A stretch of DNA of 64,000 nt from G963677085 sp963677085 (lineage in GTDB: Bacteria > Planctomycetota > Planctomycetia > Pirellulales > Thermoguttaceae). Every line of letters begins with the position of its first letter. The first letter of the stretch is position 1. The position numbers and the translations under genes were made by a program. A model generated the notes under the pieces. The model did no database searches. It was not told where the DNA came from and saw nothing but the letters and a program-made list of their open reading frames with translations. Where the stretch lies: positions 4,774,001-4,838,000 of the forward strand of contig CAXXFH010000004.1 in the NCBI GenBank assembly GCA_963677085.2. The letters are read 5' to 3'. This document shows, piece by piece, positions 46,846 to 55,813 of this stretch.

Positions 46846-47849
46846 GGCGAGACAAGTCGACATCAGAAATCTTCCGGGGGATCGGGGCCGGGCTGCGGCT
46901 GTTTCGTTGGGTCGTGTTGTTGCTGGCGGTCTTATTTCTCGCGTCCGGCGTCCAAAAAGTCGAACCGGGCAACGTCGGCTTGCTGCTGCGGTTCGGGCGG
47001 TTGGTCGGCGCGACGCCGGCCGACCAGGTCCATCAGCCCGGGCTCGTGACTGCCATGCCCTATCCGATCGACCGCTTGATTCAAGTCCCGGTAAAACAAG
47101 AGGGTGAGATCATCATCAACGAGGTGTGGAAAGGCCTCGACAAGACGGCTACGACGAAAACCATCGATCCGCTGACCGAAGGCTATTGTCTGACCGGCGA
47201 CGACAACGTTGTGCAGTCCCAGGTCGCCGTGAAGTACAAAATATCCGACCCCATCGCGTTTCAACTTTGGATGGCCAATCCCGAAACGATTTTGCACGAC
47301 ACGGTTCTCAGTTCGCTGACCCAAACCATGGCCGGTTGGCGAGTGAACGACGCTTTGCGTCTGCAACGCACCACGGACGATAATTTAGGAACCAACGAAA
47401 GCCTAGCAACGACGGTTTGGACAAAGGCGCAGAAACGGCTCGACGCCCTGCAATGCGGATTGACCATTTCCGCGCTCGAATTCAAAGAAACGCACCCGCC
47501 GCGGCACGTGGTCGGCGAGTTTCAACGAGTTCAAAGTGCTCGGATCGAAATGGAAACCGCGAAACGCGAGGCCGAGGGGTTTGCCGCTCGCGAGGTGCCG
47601 AAAGCCCAGGCCGAGAACAACCGGCTGGTTCAAGCCGCGTTGGCTCACGAAAATACAGTAAAAGCGAAGGCAGCGGCCGAGTGCTCCGTTTTCGAGCAAC
47701 TCTACGGTGAATACCGAAAAAATCCGACTTTGCTCCGACAACGCATCTATATGGAAACGCTCGAACAAGTTCTTATGAACGTTGGCAAACTGCGGTTCGT
47801 TTCGCCCGAAGCCCGCATTCTCATTTCCGATGGGGAGATACAACCATGA
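46842..47849 (+). CDS. hflK: HflK-like SPFH protein
   Basis: 335 aa from ATG 46842, which overlaps the hflC stop (ATGA). Upstream in-frame codons back to 46665 lie inside hflC and are not used. One transmembrane helix (FRWVVLLLAVLFLASGVQ), SPFH core (VEPGNVGLLLRFGRLVG, PGLVTAMPYPIDRL, YKISDPIAFQLWM) and a coiled tail (IEMETAKREAEGFA) with Cys in AAAECSVFEQLYGEYR. It ends in another ATGA overlap with the P-type ATPase, so pump and scaffold are probably made in fixed ratio. Confidence 0.85.
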   Translation: MRRDKSTSEIFRGIGAGLRLFRWVVLLLAVLFLASGVQKVEPGNVGLLLRFGRLVGATPADQVHQPGLVTAMPYPIDRLIQVPVKQEGEIIINEVWKGLDKTATTKTIDPLTEGYCLTGDDNVVQSQVAVKYKISDPIAFQLWMANPETILHDTVLSSLTQTMAGWRVNDALRLQRTTDDNLGTNESLATTVWTKAQKRLDALQCGLTISALEFKETHPPRHVVGEFQRVQSARIEMETAKREAEGFAAREVPKAQAENNRLVQAALAHENTVKAKAAAECSVFEQLYGEYRKNPTLLRQRIYMETLEQVLMNVGKLRFVSPEARILISDGEIQP

Positions 47850-49792
47850 ATGAGTTTTCGGCGCCGGCTTCGGCCCGCCTTCATCAATCGCTCGACGTTC
47901 CGCTGACACTGGGGGAACGCGCGCGGATTATTATCCAGCTCGGTTCGGCCATGTTGGCCTCGGCACTGCTGGCCGTCGGTTGGATTCAACACCGATATGG
48001 CCCGCCCGAATTACGCAACATTGCCGAATTGATTATGGCGATCGCGGGATGCGTCGTCTTGATCCCAATTTTGACAGTGGCCGTTCGCGGCGTCTTGCGT
48101 CAAGATCCGGGCACGATGACCGAGCAACTCGTGGCATTGGCCTCGTTGGCAGCGTTAGCGACCGGCGATTTCACGACCGCCGCGCTTGTACCAATTATCA
48201 TGAATTTGGGCCATTTCCTCGAAGAGCGGAGCATTCTCGGAGCCCAGGCCGCCATCGAAGGGTTGCGGCATTTGCATGTCGAGGAGGCAACAATCGTCGG
48301 GCCCGACGGCGAGCGGGAAATCAGTCTCTCGGCTTTGAAACCGGGGGATACGCTTCTGGTGCGTCCGGGTGACGTCATCGCCGCCGACGGCGAGGTCATC
48401 GACGGCGAATCGGCCGTTGATCAATCGCCCGTCACCGGCGAATCGACTCCCGAGGACGTGCAACCGAACAGCCCGGTTTATGCCGGATCGATCAATTTGG
48501 TCGGCGTTCTGAAGATTCGCGTTACGCGAATCGGCAGTCAAACCGCGTTGGGGCGGGTCGTCGAATTGCTGCGCGACGCGGAACAATCGAAAACACCGGT
48601 CCTCAAACTCATCGAACAATATGCATGTTACTACGTGCCGGTCATTCTCACGGTCGTCGCCGTGGTGCTCTTCGTCACCCGCGACGTATCGCGAGCCGTA
48701 GCCGTGTTGGTCGTCGGCTGTCCCGGCGCGTTCGTGCTGGCCGGCCCCACGGCAATGATTGCCGCGTTGGCCGTCGGTTCGCGGCTCGGAATCCTCATAA
48801 AAAACACCCGGTTTCTCGAATCGCTAGCCGACGTTGACACGGTCGTTCTCGACAAGACGGGCACGGTCACGCTCGGCCAACTGCAACTCGTTTCGGTCAT
48901 GTCCTTTGGCGAAAGAAGCGAGTCGGACGTGCTTGAGCTTGCCGCTCGTTGCGCGGTCGGATCGCGGCACCCCGTCTCGCGCGCGATCGCGCTGGCCGCG
49001 AAGAAACAGGGGCTTGCGGAGAACTGCGGCAACGACCAAGGCCACATATCCGAATTGTCGGGCAAAGGGGTCGTTTGGACCCATGATGGCGAAAAGATCA
49101 TGCTCGGACGTCGCACATGGATCGAAAAGGCAGGGGGCGTGTTGCCGCCACCCGATCCGGACCATGCCGGCTCCATCACGTGGTTGGCTGCCACCAGCCG
49201 GCACGACGGTCAGGCCAACGGCGAGGCGATCGGTTGTCTCCTCTTGGCAGATATGCCCCGTCCCGAGGCGAAGCAGTCGCTAGCCGATTTACGAAAGTTG
49301 GGCGTCGCCGAAACGATTCTTCTAACGGGCGACCGCCGCCAGGTGGCCGAAAAGATCGGACAGGTTCTGAACGTGGATAACGTCATTGCCGAGGTGTTGC
49401 CCGAGCAGAAATTGGCCGTCGTGAACGATTGCCGGGCGGCCGGGAAAACCGTCATGGTCGTCGGCGACGGAATCAACGACGCTTTGGCTTTGGCCAGCGG
49501 CGACGTTGGGGTGGCCCTCGGCGCCGTGGCGTCGGACGTTGCCCTGCGCAGCGCCGACGTGGCCCTGATGAACAACAACCTTTCGCGTCTTCCGGTGGCC
49601 GTGCGGTTGGCTCGGCGTACACGTTTCACCATCCATTGGAACGTCGTGGCCGGACTGGGCATCGCGTTGTTTTTCGTCGGACTGGCCTCGGCCGGCGTTG
49701 TGACCCCGATCCTCGGCGCGGTCTTACACAATGTTGGTGAATTGTTCGTTATAGGCAACAGCGCTCGTTTGTTGGGATTCGATTCGCAATGA
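47846..49792 (+). CDS. P1B-like cation P-type ATPase with CPG motif
   Basis: 648 aa. Four helices precede the actuator domain with TGES (197-200). The membrane motif reads GCPGAFVLAGP with Cys292, where characterised P1B pumps have CPC, CPH or SPC. The phosphorylation site is DKTGT (Asp336), the nucleotide-domain HP is in GSRHPVSRAIA, and the hinge is GDGINDALALASGDVG. The last helices contain LHNVGELFVIGNSARLL. No N-terminal CxxC metal domain is present. The family moves heavy-metal ions out of the cytoplasm; the altered CPx motif makes the substrate unpredictable. Start overlaps hflK and stop overlaps the cyclophilin gene (both ATGA). Confidence 0.9.
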   Translation: MNEFSAPASARLHQSLDVPLTLGERARIIIQLGSAMLASALLAVGWIQHRYGPPELRNIAELIMAIAGCVVLIPILTVAVRGVLRQDPGTMTEQLVALASLAALATGDFTTAALVPIIMNLGHFLEERSILGAQAAIEGLRHLHVEEATIVGPDGEREISLSALKPGDTLLVRPGDVIAADGEVIDGESAVDQSPVTGESTPEDVQPNSPVYAGSINLVGVLKIRVTRIGSQTALGRVVELLRDAEQSKTPVLKLIEQYACYYVPVILTVVAVVLFVTRDVSRAVAVLVVGCPGAFVLAGPTAMIAALAVGSRLGILIKNTRFLESLADVDTVVLDKTGTVTLGQLQLVSVMSFGERSESDVLELAARCAVGSRHPVSRAIALAAKKQGLAENCGNDQGHISELSGKGVVWTHDGEKIMLGRRTWIEKAGGVLPPPDPDHAGSITWLAATSRHDGQANGEAIGCLLLADMPRPEAKQSLADLRKLGVAETILLTGDRRQVAEKIGQVLNVDNVIAEVLPEQKLAVVNDCRAAGKTVMVVGDGINDALALASGDVGVALGAVASDVALRSADVALMNNNLSRLPVAVRLARRTRFTIHWNVVAGLGIALFFVGLASAGVVTPILGAVLHNVGELFVIGNSARLLGFDSQ

Positions 49793-51018
49793 AGAAACAT
49801 GCGCGTTTCATGAATCAAGGAAGTGTGCACCGCCGCGCGGTGTTGGCGACGTCGCTTCTGTCGGCGACGCTCCTTTTTCTATCCGGTTGCGACACGGCGA
49901 ATCCAAACAACGCCGTGAACCCAGAAGCCGGACAACACGTTTCGACCGACGGCAAATGCCGCGAACGGATCGAGTTCGAACAGGCCACGCTCGAGTGGCG
50001 CGGCGTCGTCGGAAAACTGATGGACTTGAACGTCGAGTGCCGCGTCGCGAACGCAACGAACGCCGACGAGCGGAAGCGGCAATACGATGAACTTGTCACG
50101 CGGGGAAACGAACTGCAAGAACGGATGATCTCTTCCGCTCTGGTCGCCTACGCCCGACGTCCGGCTGACAACAGGGATCTAGTGCCTCTCTTGGCCAATA
50201 TCGCCAGCATGGAGGTCGCCAGAGACCAATACGAGCCCGGGCTCAAGATCATGCAAACGCTGATCGACAACGGCGTCGAGACACCAGCCCTGTTCAACGC
50301 GACTATCCAAACGGCGATCAACGCGAACGAGTTCGAGTTGGCCGCCGAGTTGTTAGAACTGCAAAAGAAGAAAGGACTCGCCGACACTGGCGGAATGTCC
50401 GACAAGCTGCGTCGGCAAGTCGCCTTGTATCAGCGACTATGGTCGCCAGAAAAGAACTTTCGCGAAGCGGAGCAGGCGGCCGACGACCTGCCGAGGGTTA
50501 AGTTGCGGACGAACAAAGGCGAGATCGAACTGGAACTGTTCGAAAACGAGGCCCCTAACACGGTCGCCAACTTCATCTCTCTGGTGGAAAAGGGGTTTTA
50601 CAACGGGCTGGATTTTTATCGCGTCGAGGCGAGGAAGTATGCCTGCGTCGGTTGCCCGAACGGCGACGGAACCGGCGGCCCCGGCTATCGCATCAAAAAC
50701 GAACTGCTTGGCCAAGAAGGGCGGGCCCATTTTCGCGGGTCGGTCAGTTTGAACAATACGGGCGCCGCTCCAGGTGGTTCACAATTGACGTTTTGCCTTG
50801 CCCCGCAGGCCGCCTTGAACGGACGACACACCGTTTTCGGCCGCGTCGTGCGGGGCCTGGACGTCCTTTCGAATCTGCAACGCCGCGTCCCTCGCGACAA
50901 AGTGAGCAAAAGCATCAATCCGCACGCCAATGTCGTGATTCCGCCTGCCGACCGGATCATTTCGACAACGGTCGTGCGAAAACGCCAACATCCGTATCAA
51001 CCCGTAGTTGTGAAGTAG
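49789..51018 (+). CDS. Lipoprotein cyclophilin-type peptidyl-prolyl isomerase
   Basis: 409 aa. A lipoprotein signal with lipobox LSGC (Cys34) anchors it outside the cytoplasm. A helical middle part (residues 60-230, TPR-like in look) precedes a cyclophilin domain (about 237-390): LRTNKGEIELELFENEAP, TVANFISLVEKGFYNG, FYRV with the catalytic Arg kept but the usual His changed to Tyr, GTGGPGY, GSQLTFCLA and HTVFGRVVRGLDVL. It is the last gene of the operon. I infer a foldase for the extracytoplasmic part of the pump/SPFH assembly. An IS630 begins within ~10 bp of its stop. Confidence 0.87.
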   Translation: MKKHARFMNQGSVHRRAVLATSLLSATLLFLSGCDTANPNNAVNPEAGQHVSTDGKCRERIEFEQATLEWRGVVGKLMDLNVECRVANATNADERKRQYDELVTRGNELQERMISSALVAYARRPADNRDLVPLLANIASMEVARDQYEPGLKIMQTLIDNGVETPALFNATIQTAINANEFELAAELLELQKKKGLADTGGMSDKLRRQVALYQRLWSPEKNFREAEQAADDLPRVKLRTNKGEIELELFENEAPNTVANFISLVEKGFYNGLDFYRVEARKYACVGCPNGDGTGGPGYRIKNELLGQEGRAHFRGSVSLNNTGAAPGGSQLTFCLAPQAALNGRHTVFGRVVRGLDVLSNLQRRVPRDKVSKSINPHANVVIPPADRIISTTVVRKRQHPYQPVVVK

Positions 51019-51032
51019 CGTTCACTAGTACG

Positions 51033-51713
51033 TCATCCAGCAAGTTTCTTCCGGTATAGTTCCGGGAACACTCGGCGGGCGTCGTTGTTATTGAAGGTCC
51101 AGTCGATTATGACTTTGCGGCGATTTCGGTCGCGGGCCCAAGTCGCCGCATGACGTTGAACTTCTTCGATTGTAGGAATCCGTCGCCCGAGGCATTGCTT
51201 GGTCAACACGGAGATTTCAATTTCTGCCATGTTCAGCCAACTGGCGTGCTTGGGTGTGTAGTGCCATACGATGCGTCGCAGAGATTGCTTCGCTTTCGTG
51301 GCGTCAAACGTTTCGATGAGGGACTTTTCGTTGTGCGTGTTGAGGTTGTCGAGAACCAAATGAATCCGACGAGCCTTGGGATAACGCTGAAGCAGATCAC
51401 GCACGAATCGTGCGAAATCGGCCCGTTTGCGATGACGCCGAGCCTGGACGAAGCGTTTGCCACCATTCGGCTCAACGGCGACAAAGATACTGCACGTGCC
51501 GCAACGACGATACTCGTAGTCCTGCTTAGCCGCCTTGCCTGGTACGGCAGGCTTGAAGGGACACGTATCGTCCAGGAGTTGATACGGCTGCTCGTCCATG
51601 CAAATCAACGGTTCTCTCGGGTTGAACGCCTTTTCATACTGGTCGAGGACGTCCTCCATTCTGTCGCGAAACTCTTCGGTGAGTCTCGGAATGCACCATG
51701 TTTTTTTCGCCAT
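51033..51713 (-). CDS. IS630 transposase, downstream frame (DDE catalytic part)
   Basis: Holds the catalytic core: Asp in ICMDEQPYQ, Asp in LVLDNLNTH and Glu in WLNMAEIEISVL. ATG 51713 could start it alone, but fusion to the upstream frame by -1 slippage at 51701-51707 is more likely. Confidence 0.85.
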   Translation of the reverse strand: MAKKTWCIPRLTEEFRDRMEDVLDQYEKAFNPREPLICMDEQPYQLLDDTCPFKPAVPGKAAKQDYEYRRCGTCSIFVAVEPNGGKRFVQARRHRKRADFARFVRDLLQRYPKARRIHLVLDNLNTHNEKSLIETFDATKAKQSLRRIVWHYTPKHASWLNMAEIEISVLTKQCLGRRIPTIEEVQRHAATWARDRNRRKVIIDWTFNNNDARRVFPELYRKKLAG

Positions 51714-52144
51714 GGCTTCATGTCGTGCTCTTTCAGCCACAACGCAACCTCGCTCTTGCTGATCGAATCGACGAAGCCTCGTTTCACGGCGTGCACGCAG
51801 AGTAGTTCCAGCGTCCAGCGGACGCGGCCCTCCGGCGGATCGCTGCAAGCCAACGCCACGACTTGCTGCTTCTGCCGTGGCGTAAACGTGGGCGGAGCAC
51901 CGGATCGAGGGGCGTCGTACAACGCTTCCTCTAAACTCCCGGTACAGAACCGTTTACGCATACTGCGAACAGTTCGATCCGTGCAACCAACGTGTTCGGC
52001 AATCTCCTCATCCGTGAATCCTTCATCTGATTTCAGCAGAATCAAGGCACGCCGAACCACACGCACGGATCGCGTGCCGGTATGCACCAACTCCTGCAAA
52101 TGCTGTCGGGCCTCGTCCTTGAGGCGTACAATGTGTTCCTTCAT
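51605..52144 (-). CDS. IS630 transposase, upstream frame (DNA-binding part)
   Basis: 179 aa including out-of-frame overlap. The helix-turn-helix (FTDEEIAEHVGCTDRTVRSM) binds the transposon ends. The useful product is probably the fusion with the downstream frame; without slippage a short protein is made. Confidence 0.85.
   Translation of the reverse strand: MKEHIVRLKDEARQHLQELVHTGTRSVRVVRRALILLKSDEGFTDEEIAEHVGCTDRTVRSMRKRFCTGSLEEALYDAPRSGAPPTFTPRQKQQVVALACSDPPEGRVRWTLELLCVHAVKRGFVDSISKSEVALWLKEHDMKPWRKKHGAFRDSPKSFATEWRTSSTSMKRRSTRENR
51701..51707 (-). promoter_or_regulatory. Programmed -1 ribosomal frameshift site (A AAA AAA)
   Basis: Seven A residues on the coding strand in phase A_AAA_AAA relative to the upstream frame (CGA AAA AAA CAT). 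A -1 slip leads exactly into the downstream frame (AAA AAA ACA TGG). Such sites are known in IS630-family elements. Confidence 0.7.
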
Positions 52145-52225
52145 GCCGGTGCTTATACCACCGGAAACAATTTCATGGAAGGCGTACTAGCGCCTTATCC
52201 ATCCATATTGTCTTTCTGGCGAACT

Positions 52226-52780
52226 ATGAAATACTCACCGAGCGACTATTTGTACAACGTGCCATGCAAATGCGGAAAGAAACTACCTGTGCGAATTACC
52301 CAGGCGGGCGATACGGTGCGCTGCGAATGTGGCGAAGAAATCCTCGTACCCTCTCGGCGGAAAATCCAGTGCCTCGAATGTTTCATCCCGAAAAAGAAGG
52401 AACCATCCGATAAAAGAATCGGTTGGACGGTGCGCCGCCGCCGCCGCATTTTTGTCGGGTGCGTCATTTGTTGCACGTCGCTCGCATTGTTTGCGATATG
52501 TCGTTCACGGCAACCTCGTATGATCGATGTAAAAAACGCGCCGATCGAGACCACGTGGGTATATTGGCAGCAACTGCGTCAAGGGCTCGATCGCTACACG
52601 CCCTCGGGCGAGCGGACTTTTGTTGAAAGAACGAACCAAGCACGAATTTCTCAAGCCATTTTGCTGACTTTCGCGGGCCTGGGATTTTTGCTAGCCATAG
52701 TGTCGTTCGTACGACGTGACCCTGGCCATCGGATGAAACGTAAACGCCCCGCTGAAGTGGTCCACCGACTTTCACCATGA
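52226..52780 (+). CDS. Zinc-ribbon membrane protein of unknown function, 3' end overwritten by an IS
   Basis: 184 aa. An N-terminal zinc-ribbon-like pair (PCKCGKKL and RCECGEEI) is followed by LECF, a transmembrane helix (VGCVICCTSLALFAIC) and a second helix (AILLTFAGLGFLLAIVSF). The last nine residues (AEVVHRLSP) and the TGA are encoded by the left inverted repeat of IS copy 3, so the native C-terminus was lost. ATG 52226 lies 36 bp beyond the IS630 end; its promoter region may also be disrupted. Confidence 0.6.
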   Translation: MKYSPSDYLYNVPCKCGKKLPVRITQAGDTVRCECGEEILVPSRRKIQCLECFIPKKKEPSDKRIGWTVRRRRRIFVGCVICCTSLALFAICRSRQPRMIDVKNAPIETTWVYWQQLRQGLDRYTPSGERTFVERTNQARISQAILLTFAGLGFLLAIVSFVRRDPGHRMKRKRPAEVVHRLSP

Positions 52781-54065
52781 ACGCATTTATACCAAATTCA
52801 CACGTCAAAGCCCTTGAGCGCGAGGCCCTGCCAATGGCAAGCTGCTATAATGGAATGGCCGCTTTGCCATCGACCATCATTGTGCGACACCATGGGCGAC
52901 GAACTCTGCGAACACGATCTGGAAGATTTACCGCTGCCGAAGGGCTGGGGCCAACACGTCCGCCACACGGTGTTGAACGTCATCGGCATCGTGCGGATCG
53001 CGATGCTTGCCGGTCGCGAGTTGCTCGTCGAGGAAGGCCACGTCCTTCAGGCGAGAATCCATCGGCTGGAAACGGAAGTTGCCGTGCTGCGTGAGCAGCT
53101 GCGGATCAACGGCGCGCGGATGCGACGCATTGATCCGCATCGTCGCCCGCAGTTTTCGCCGGTCGAACGGATGGCCATTCTCGAACTCCGCACGATGTGC
53201 GGCTGGAGCAAGGCCGAGACGGCTCGGCGGTTTTTTGTCTCGGATGCTACGATCCGGGCATGGCTTCGGCGCGCCGACGACGATTCGTTGCTTCGGACGA
53301 ATGTGCCGGTGAATCGGTTTCCCGACTTGGTTCACTACGCGGTCCAGCGGATCAAACTGTTTTGTCCGACGCTGGGCAAAGTAAAAATCGCCCAAACGTT
53401 GGCTCGGGCCGGCATTCATCTCGGCCCCTCGACTGTGTGGCGGATTCTCAACGAGAAACCTAGGGTGAAACCAGGTCCGCCGGAAGGTGAATCGGACAAG
53501 CGGCGTCGCATCGTGGCCAAATACGCGGGCCACACGTGGCATGCCGACTTGACGGCCGTGCCGATCAGCGGCGGTTTTTGGACCTGTTGGGTTCCGCATG
53601 CCATCTGGCAACGATGGCCCGTTTGCTGGTGGCTGCTGAACTGCGTGGACCACTATTCCCGCCGTTCGATGGGCTTCGCGGTCTTCAAGTCAAAACCCTC
53701 GTCGGAAGAAGTGACCGCGGCCTTCGACCGCATCCTTCGCAAAGAAGGAACCAAACCAAAACACTTGATCGTCGACCAGGGCTCTCAATTCAAGTGCGAA
53801 CACTTCGAGCATTGGTGCAAGACGGCAAACATCCTGCCGCGGTTCGGGGCCGTCGGCCGGCACGGCAGCGTCGCCGTCGTCGAACGTTTTCATCGGACCG
53901 CAAAAGGATTTCTTGCGATGATCACGGTGCCGGAGGACCAGACGCAGTTCGAGCGGGAGGTCGAACTGATTACCGATTGGTACAATGAACACCGGCCCCA
54001 CGACACGCTCAACGGCCGCACGCCCAACGAGGTCTTCTTCTCACGTCCGGCGGCCAACGAGCAAC
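52752..54065 (+). mobile_element. rve-type IS, copy 3: left end intact, right end cut by IS66
   Basis: The left inverted repeat CTGAAGTGGTCCACCGACTT starts at 52752 and mirrors the right end of copy 2. The element is interrupted at 54066 by the first base of an IS66 element; the missing right part does not reappear after the IS66. Confidence 0.85.
52892..54065 (+). pseudogene. rve-type IS transposase, copy 3 (3' truncated)
   Basis: Complete N-terminus from ATG 52892 (MGDELCEHD, PLPKGW), whose start is supported by the same context in copy 2. An extended -10 (TGCTATAAT, ending 52851) could be its promoter. Helix-turn-helix and all three catalytic residues (WHADLT, IVDQGS, VVERFH) remain; truncation removes the last ~50 residues and the frame runs into IS66 DNA to 54181. 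It may retain some activity, but the element has no right end. Confidence 0.85.
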
Positions 54066-54121
54066 GTATCCGCTTCATAAACCGCATTGGATTTCGCGGC
54101 GGGGTTGAGGGGGCTGAGGGA

Positions 54122-55714
54122 TCAGCGGGACCAGGGGCGGTAGGCATTGGGGTTGGACTTCAGCCAGAGGTCGGGCAGTAGCGGGGTGAGGGTGGTCTGG
54201 GAATGGCCTTCGGTGTTGCGCAACTCGGCCATCCGTTGAATGACGTCGCGGAGATAGGCGAACGGCTCTGCCTGATTGGCTTTGCAGCTTGCCGTGAAGC
54301 TGTAGAGGATCGCCGCGACCCGGCCGCCGTGATCGTTGCCCAGGAAGGTCCAATTCTTCCGCCCGATCGCGCATGCTCGCAACGTTCGTTCGGCCAGATT
54401 GTTGTCGATCGACAGTTCGCCCTCTTCGCAGTACCGCTTGAGGCCTTCCCAACGCGGCAGCACGTAACCGATTGCTTGGCCCATGGGACTCTTCGGCAAC
54501 ACGCGATGCCGGGCCCCTTCGAGCCACGCGTGAAACTGGTCGAGGATCGGCAGTGAACTTTCGCGACGCCTTTTCCATCGCAGGGCGTGCCAACGCTCGC
54601 GATCGGCCGGGTTGCCGAAGTCGAATTGTCCGGTGTGCTGTTTCACCTCGCGTTCGACGCGGTACAATCGTCCCACGTAAGCCAACGCCACTTGCGCCTC
54701 CTCCGGTTTGGAAGTCTGGGCGTCAAAGAATTTTCGCCGCGCATGCGCCCAGCAGAGCACTTGCCGTACCTGGCCGTCGGCATAGATCCCGTCGTAGCCG
54801 GAAAACGCATCTGCCTGAAGATAACCGCGATAGCTTTCCAGAAACCTGACCGGGCCGTCGCGTTTTCGGCTGGCCGTGTACTCGTAGATCGAGTACGGAT
54901 TGCACCCGTCGCCGCAATAGACCCAGAACCGGCCCGTGCGACAGTGGGGCAATGCCGGATCGAGAACCTTCACCGGCGTGTCGTCGGTCCAAATCACGTG
55001 CGAGGATCGCACCCGTTCGACCATCAGGTCATACAGGGGCGAAAGCAACTCGGCGGTGGCGGCCGCCCAGCGGCAGAGCGTGCCCCGGGAGATTTCCGCG
55101 CCGTGCCGAAAAAACACGTCCTCCAGCCGATACAGCGAGAGGTGATCGGACCACTTGCCCACCACCAAGGCACTGAGCAGCCCGGGCCCGGCGGCGCTCT
55201 TGGGGATCGGCTTGGCCGGCGGCGGAGCGATTGACACGTGCTCCTGGCAGTGACAGCAGGCGTATTTGTAGCGGATGTGCTCGATCACCTTCAGCGACGC
55301 CGGCACGAACTCCCATTGCTCGCTCGTTTCGCTGCCGATTCGCTGCCGAACTTCCCCGCAGCAGGGACAGGGCTTTTCGTCTTCCGCCAGATCGTGTTCG
55401 ACTTGTTCACGCGGCAGATCCGCAGGCAATGGCTTCCGCTTGCCGCGCCGACGCACGTGTCCCCTGGCGGGCGTTTCGCATGCCTCGCTTTGCTCGGGCA
55501 CTTCTTGCCCGAGGTCGCCGCCGTCGAACAGCTCCAACTGGTTCGGGGCGCACTTCTCGCCACGCGGCCCGTAGCGGCTTCGCAGCAACTGGGCCGTATA
55601 GTGCCTTAGTTGTTCGAGCTCGCGCCGCAGCTCGATGATCGTGGCGTGTTGCTGCGAGGCAAGCTCCTTCAAGGTCGCCACGTCGTTCGGAAGAGAAGGG
55701 ACATCCGTGCTCAT
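54122..55714 (-). CDS. tnpC: IS66 transposase TnpC
   Basis: 530 aa, full length for IS66. N-terminal coiled leucine-rich segment (LKELASQQHATIIELRREL), zinc-binding Cys cluster (CPCCGEV; CCHCQEH), and DDE core with Asp in TDDTPV, Asp in LQADAFSGYDG and Glu in NNLAERTLR. Appears intact. Confidence 0.95.
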   Translation of the reverse strand: MSTDVPSLPNDVATLKELASQQHATIIELRRELEQLRHYTAQLLRSRYGPRGEKCAPNQLELFDGGDLGQEVPEQSEACETPARGHVRRRGKRKPLPADLPREQVEHDLAEDEKPCPCCGEVRQRIGSETSEQWEFVPASLKVIEHIRYKYACCHCQEHVSIAPPPAKPIPKSAAGPGLLSALVVGKWSDHLSLYRLEDVFFRHGAEISRGTLCRWAAATAELLSPLYDLMVERVRSSHVIWTDDTPVKVLDPALPHCRTGRFWVYCGDGCNPYSIYEYTASRKRDGPVRFLESYRGYLQADAFSGYDGIYADGQVRQVLCWAHARRKFFDAQTSKPEEAQVALAYVGRLYRVEREVKQHTGQFDFGNPADRERWHALRWKRRRESSLPILDQFHAWLEGARHRVLPKSPMGQAIGYVLPRWEGLKRYCEEGELSIDNNLAERTLRACAIGRKNWTFLGNDHGGRVAAILYSFTASCKANQAEPFAYLRDVIQRMAELRNTEGHSQTTLTPLLPDLWLKSNPNAYRPWSR

Positions 55715-55813
55715 GTTTCTCTAGACGTAGCGACTCGCAAAATGGTTCCCCGGGATTCTGCCGCAAGGGAGGGATTTTTCCGCAAGGGGATCGTGAAAAC
55801 CACCACGTGCCAA

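Larger units (their letters stand above)
51028..52187 (-). mobile_element. IS630-family insertion sequence, flanked by TA
   Basis: Imperfect inverted ends (left GTACGTCATCCAGC, right reverse complement GTACGCCTTCCA) lie just inside TA dinucleotides at 51026-51027 and 52188-52189, the TA duplication expected for IS630. Length ~1.16 kb fits the family. Two overlapping transposase frames are joined by an A7 slippery site. Confidence 0.85.

Noticed and set aside
51150..52190. 346-codon plus-strand ORF
   Set aside because: Antisense of the IS630 transposase frames.
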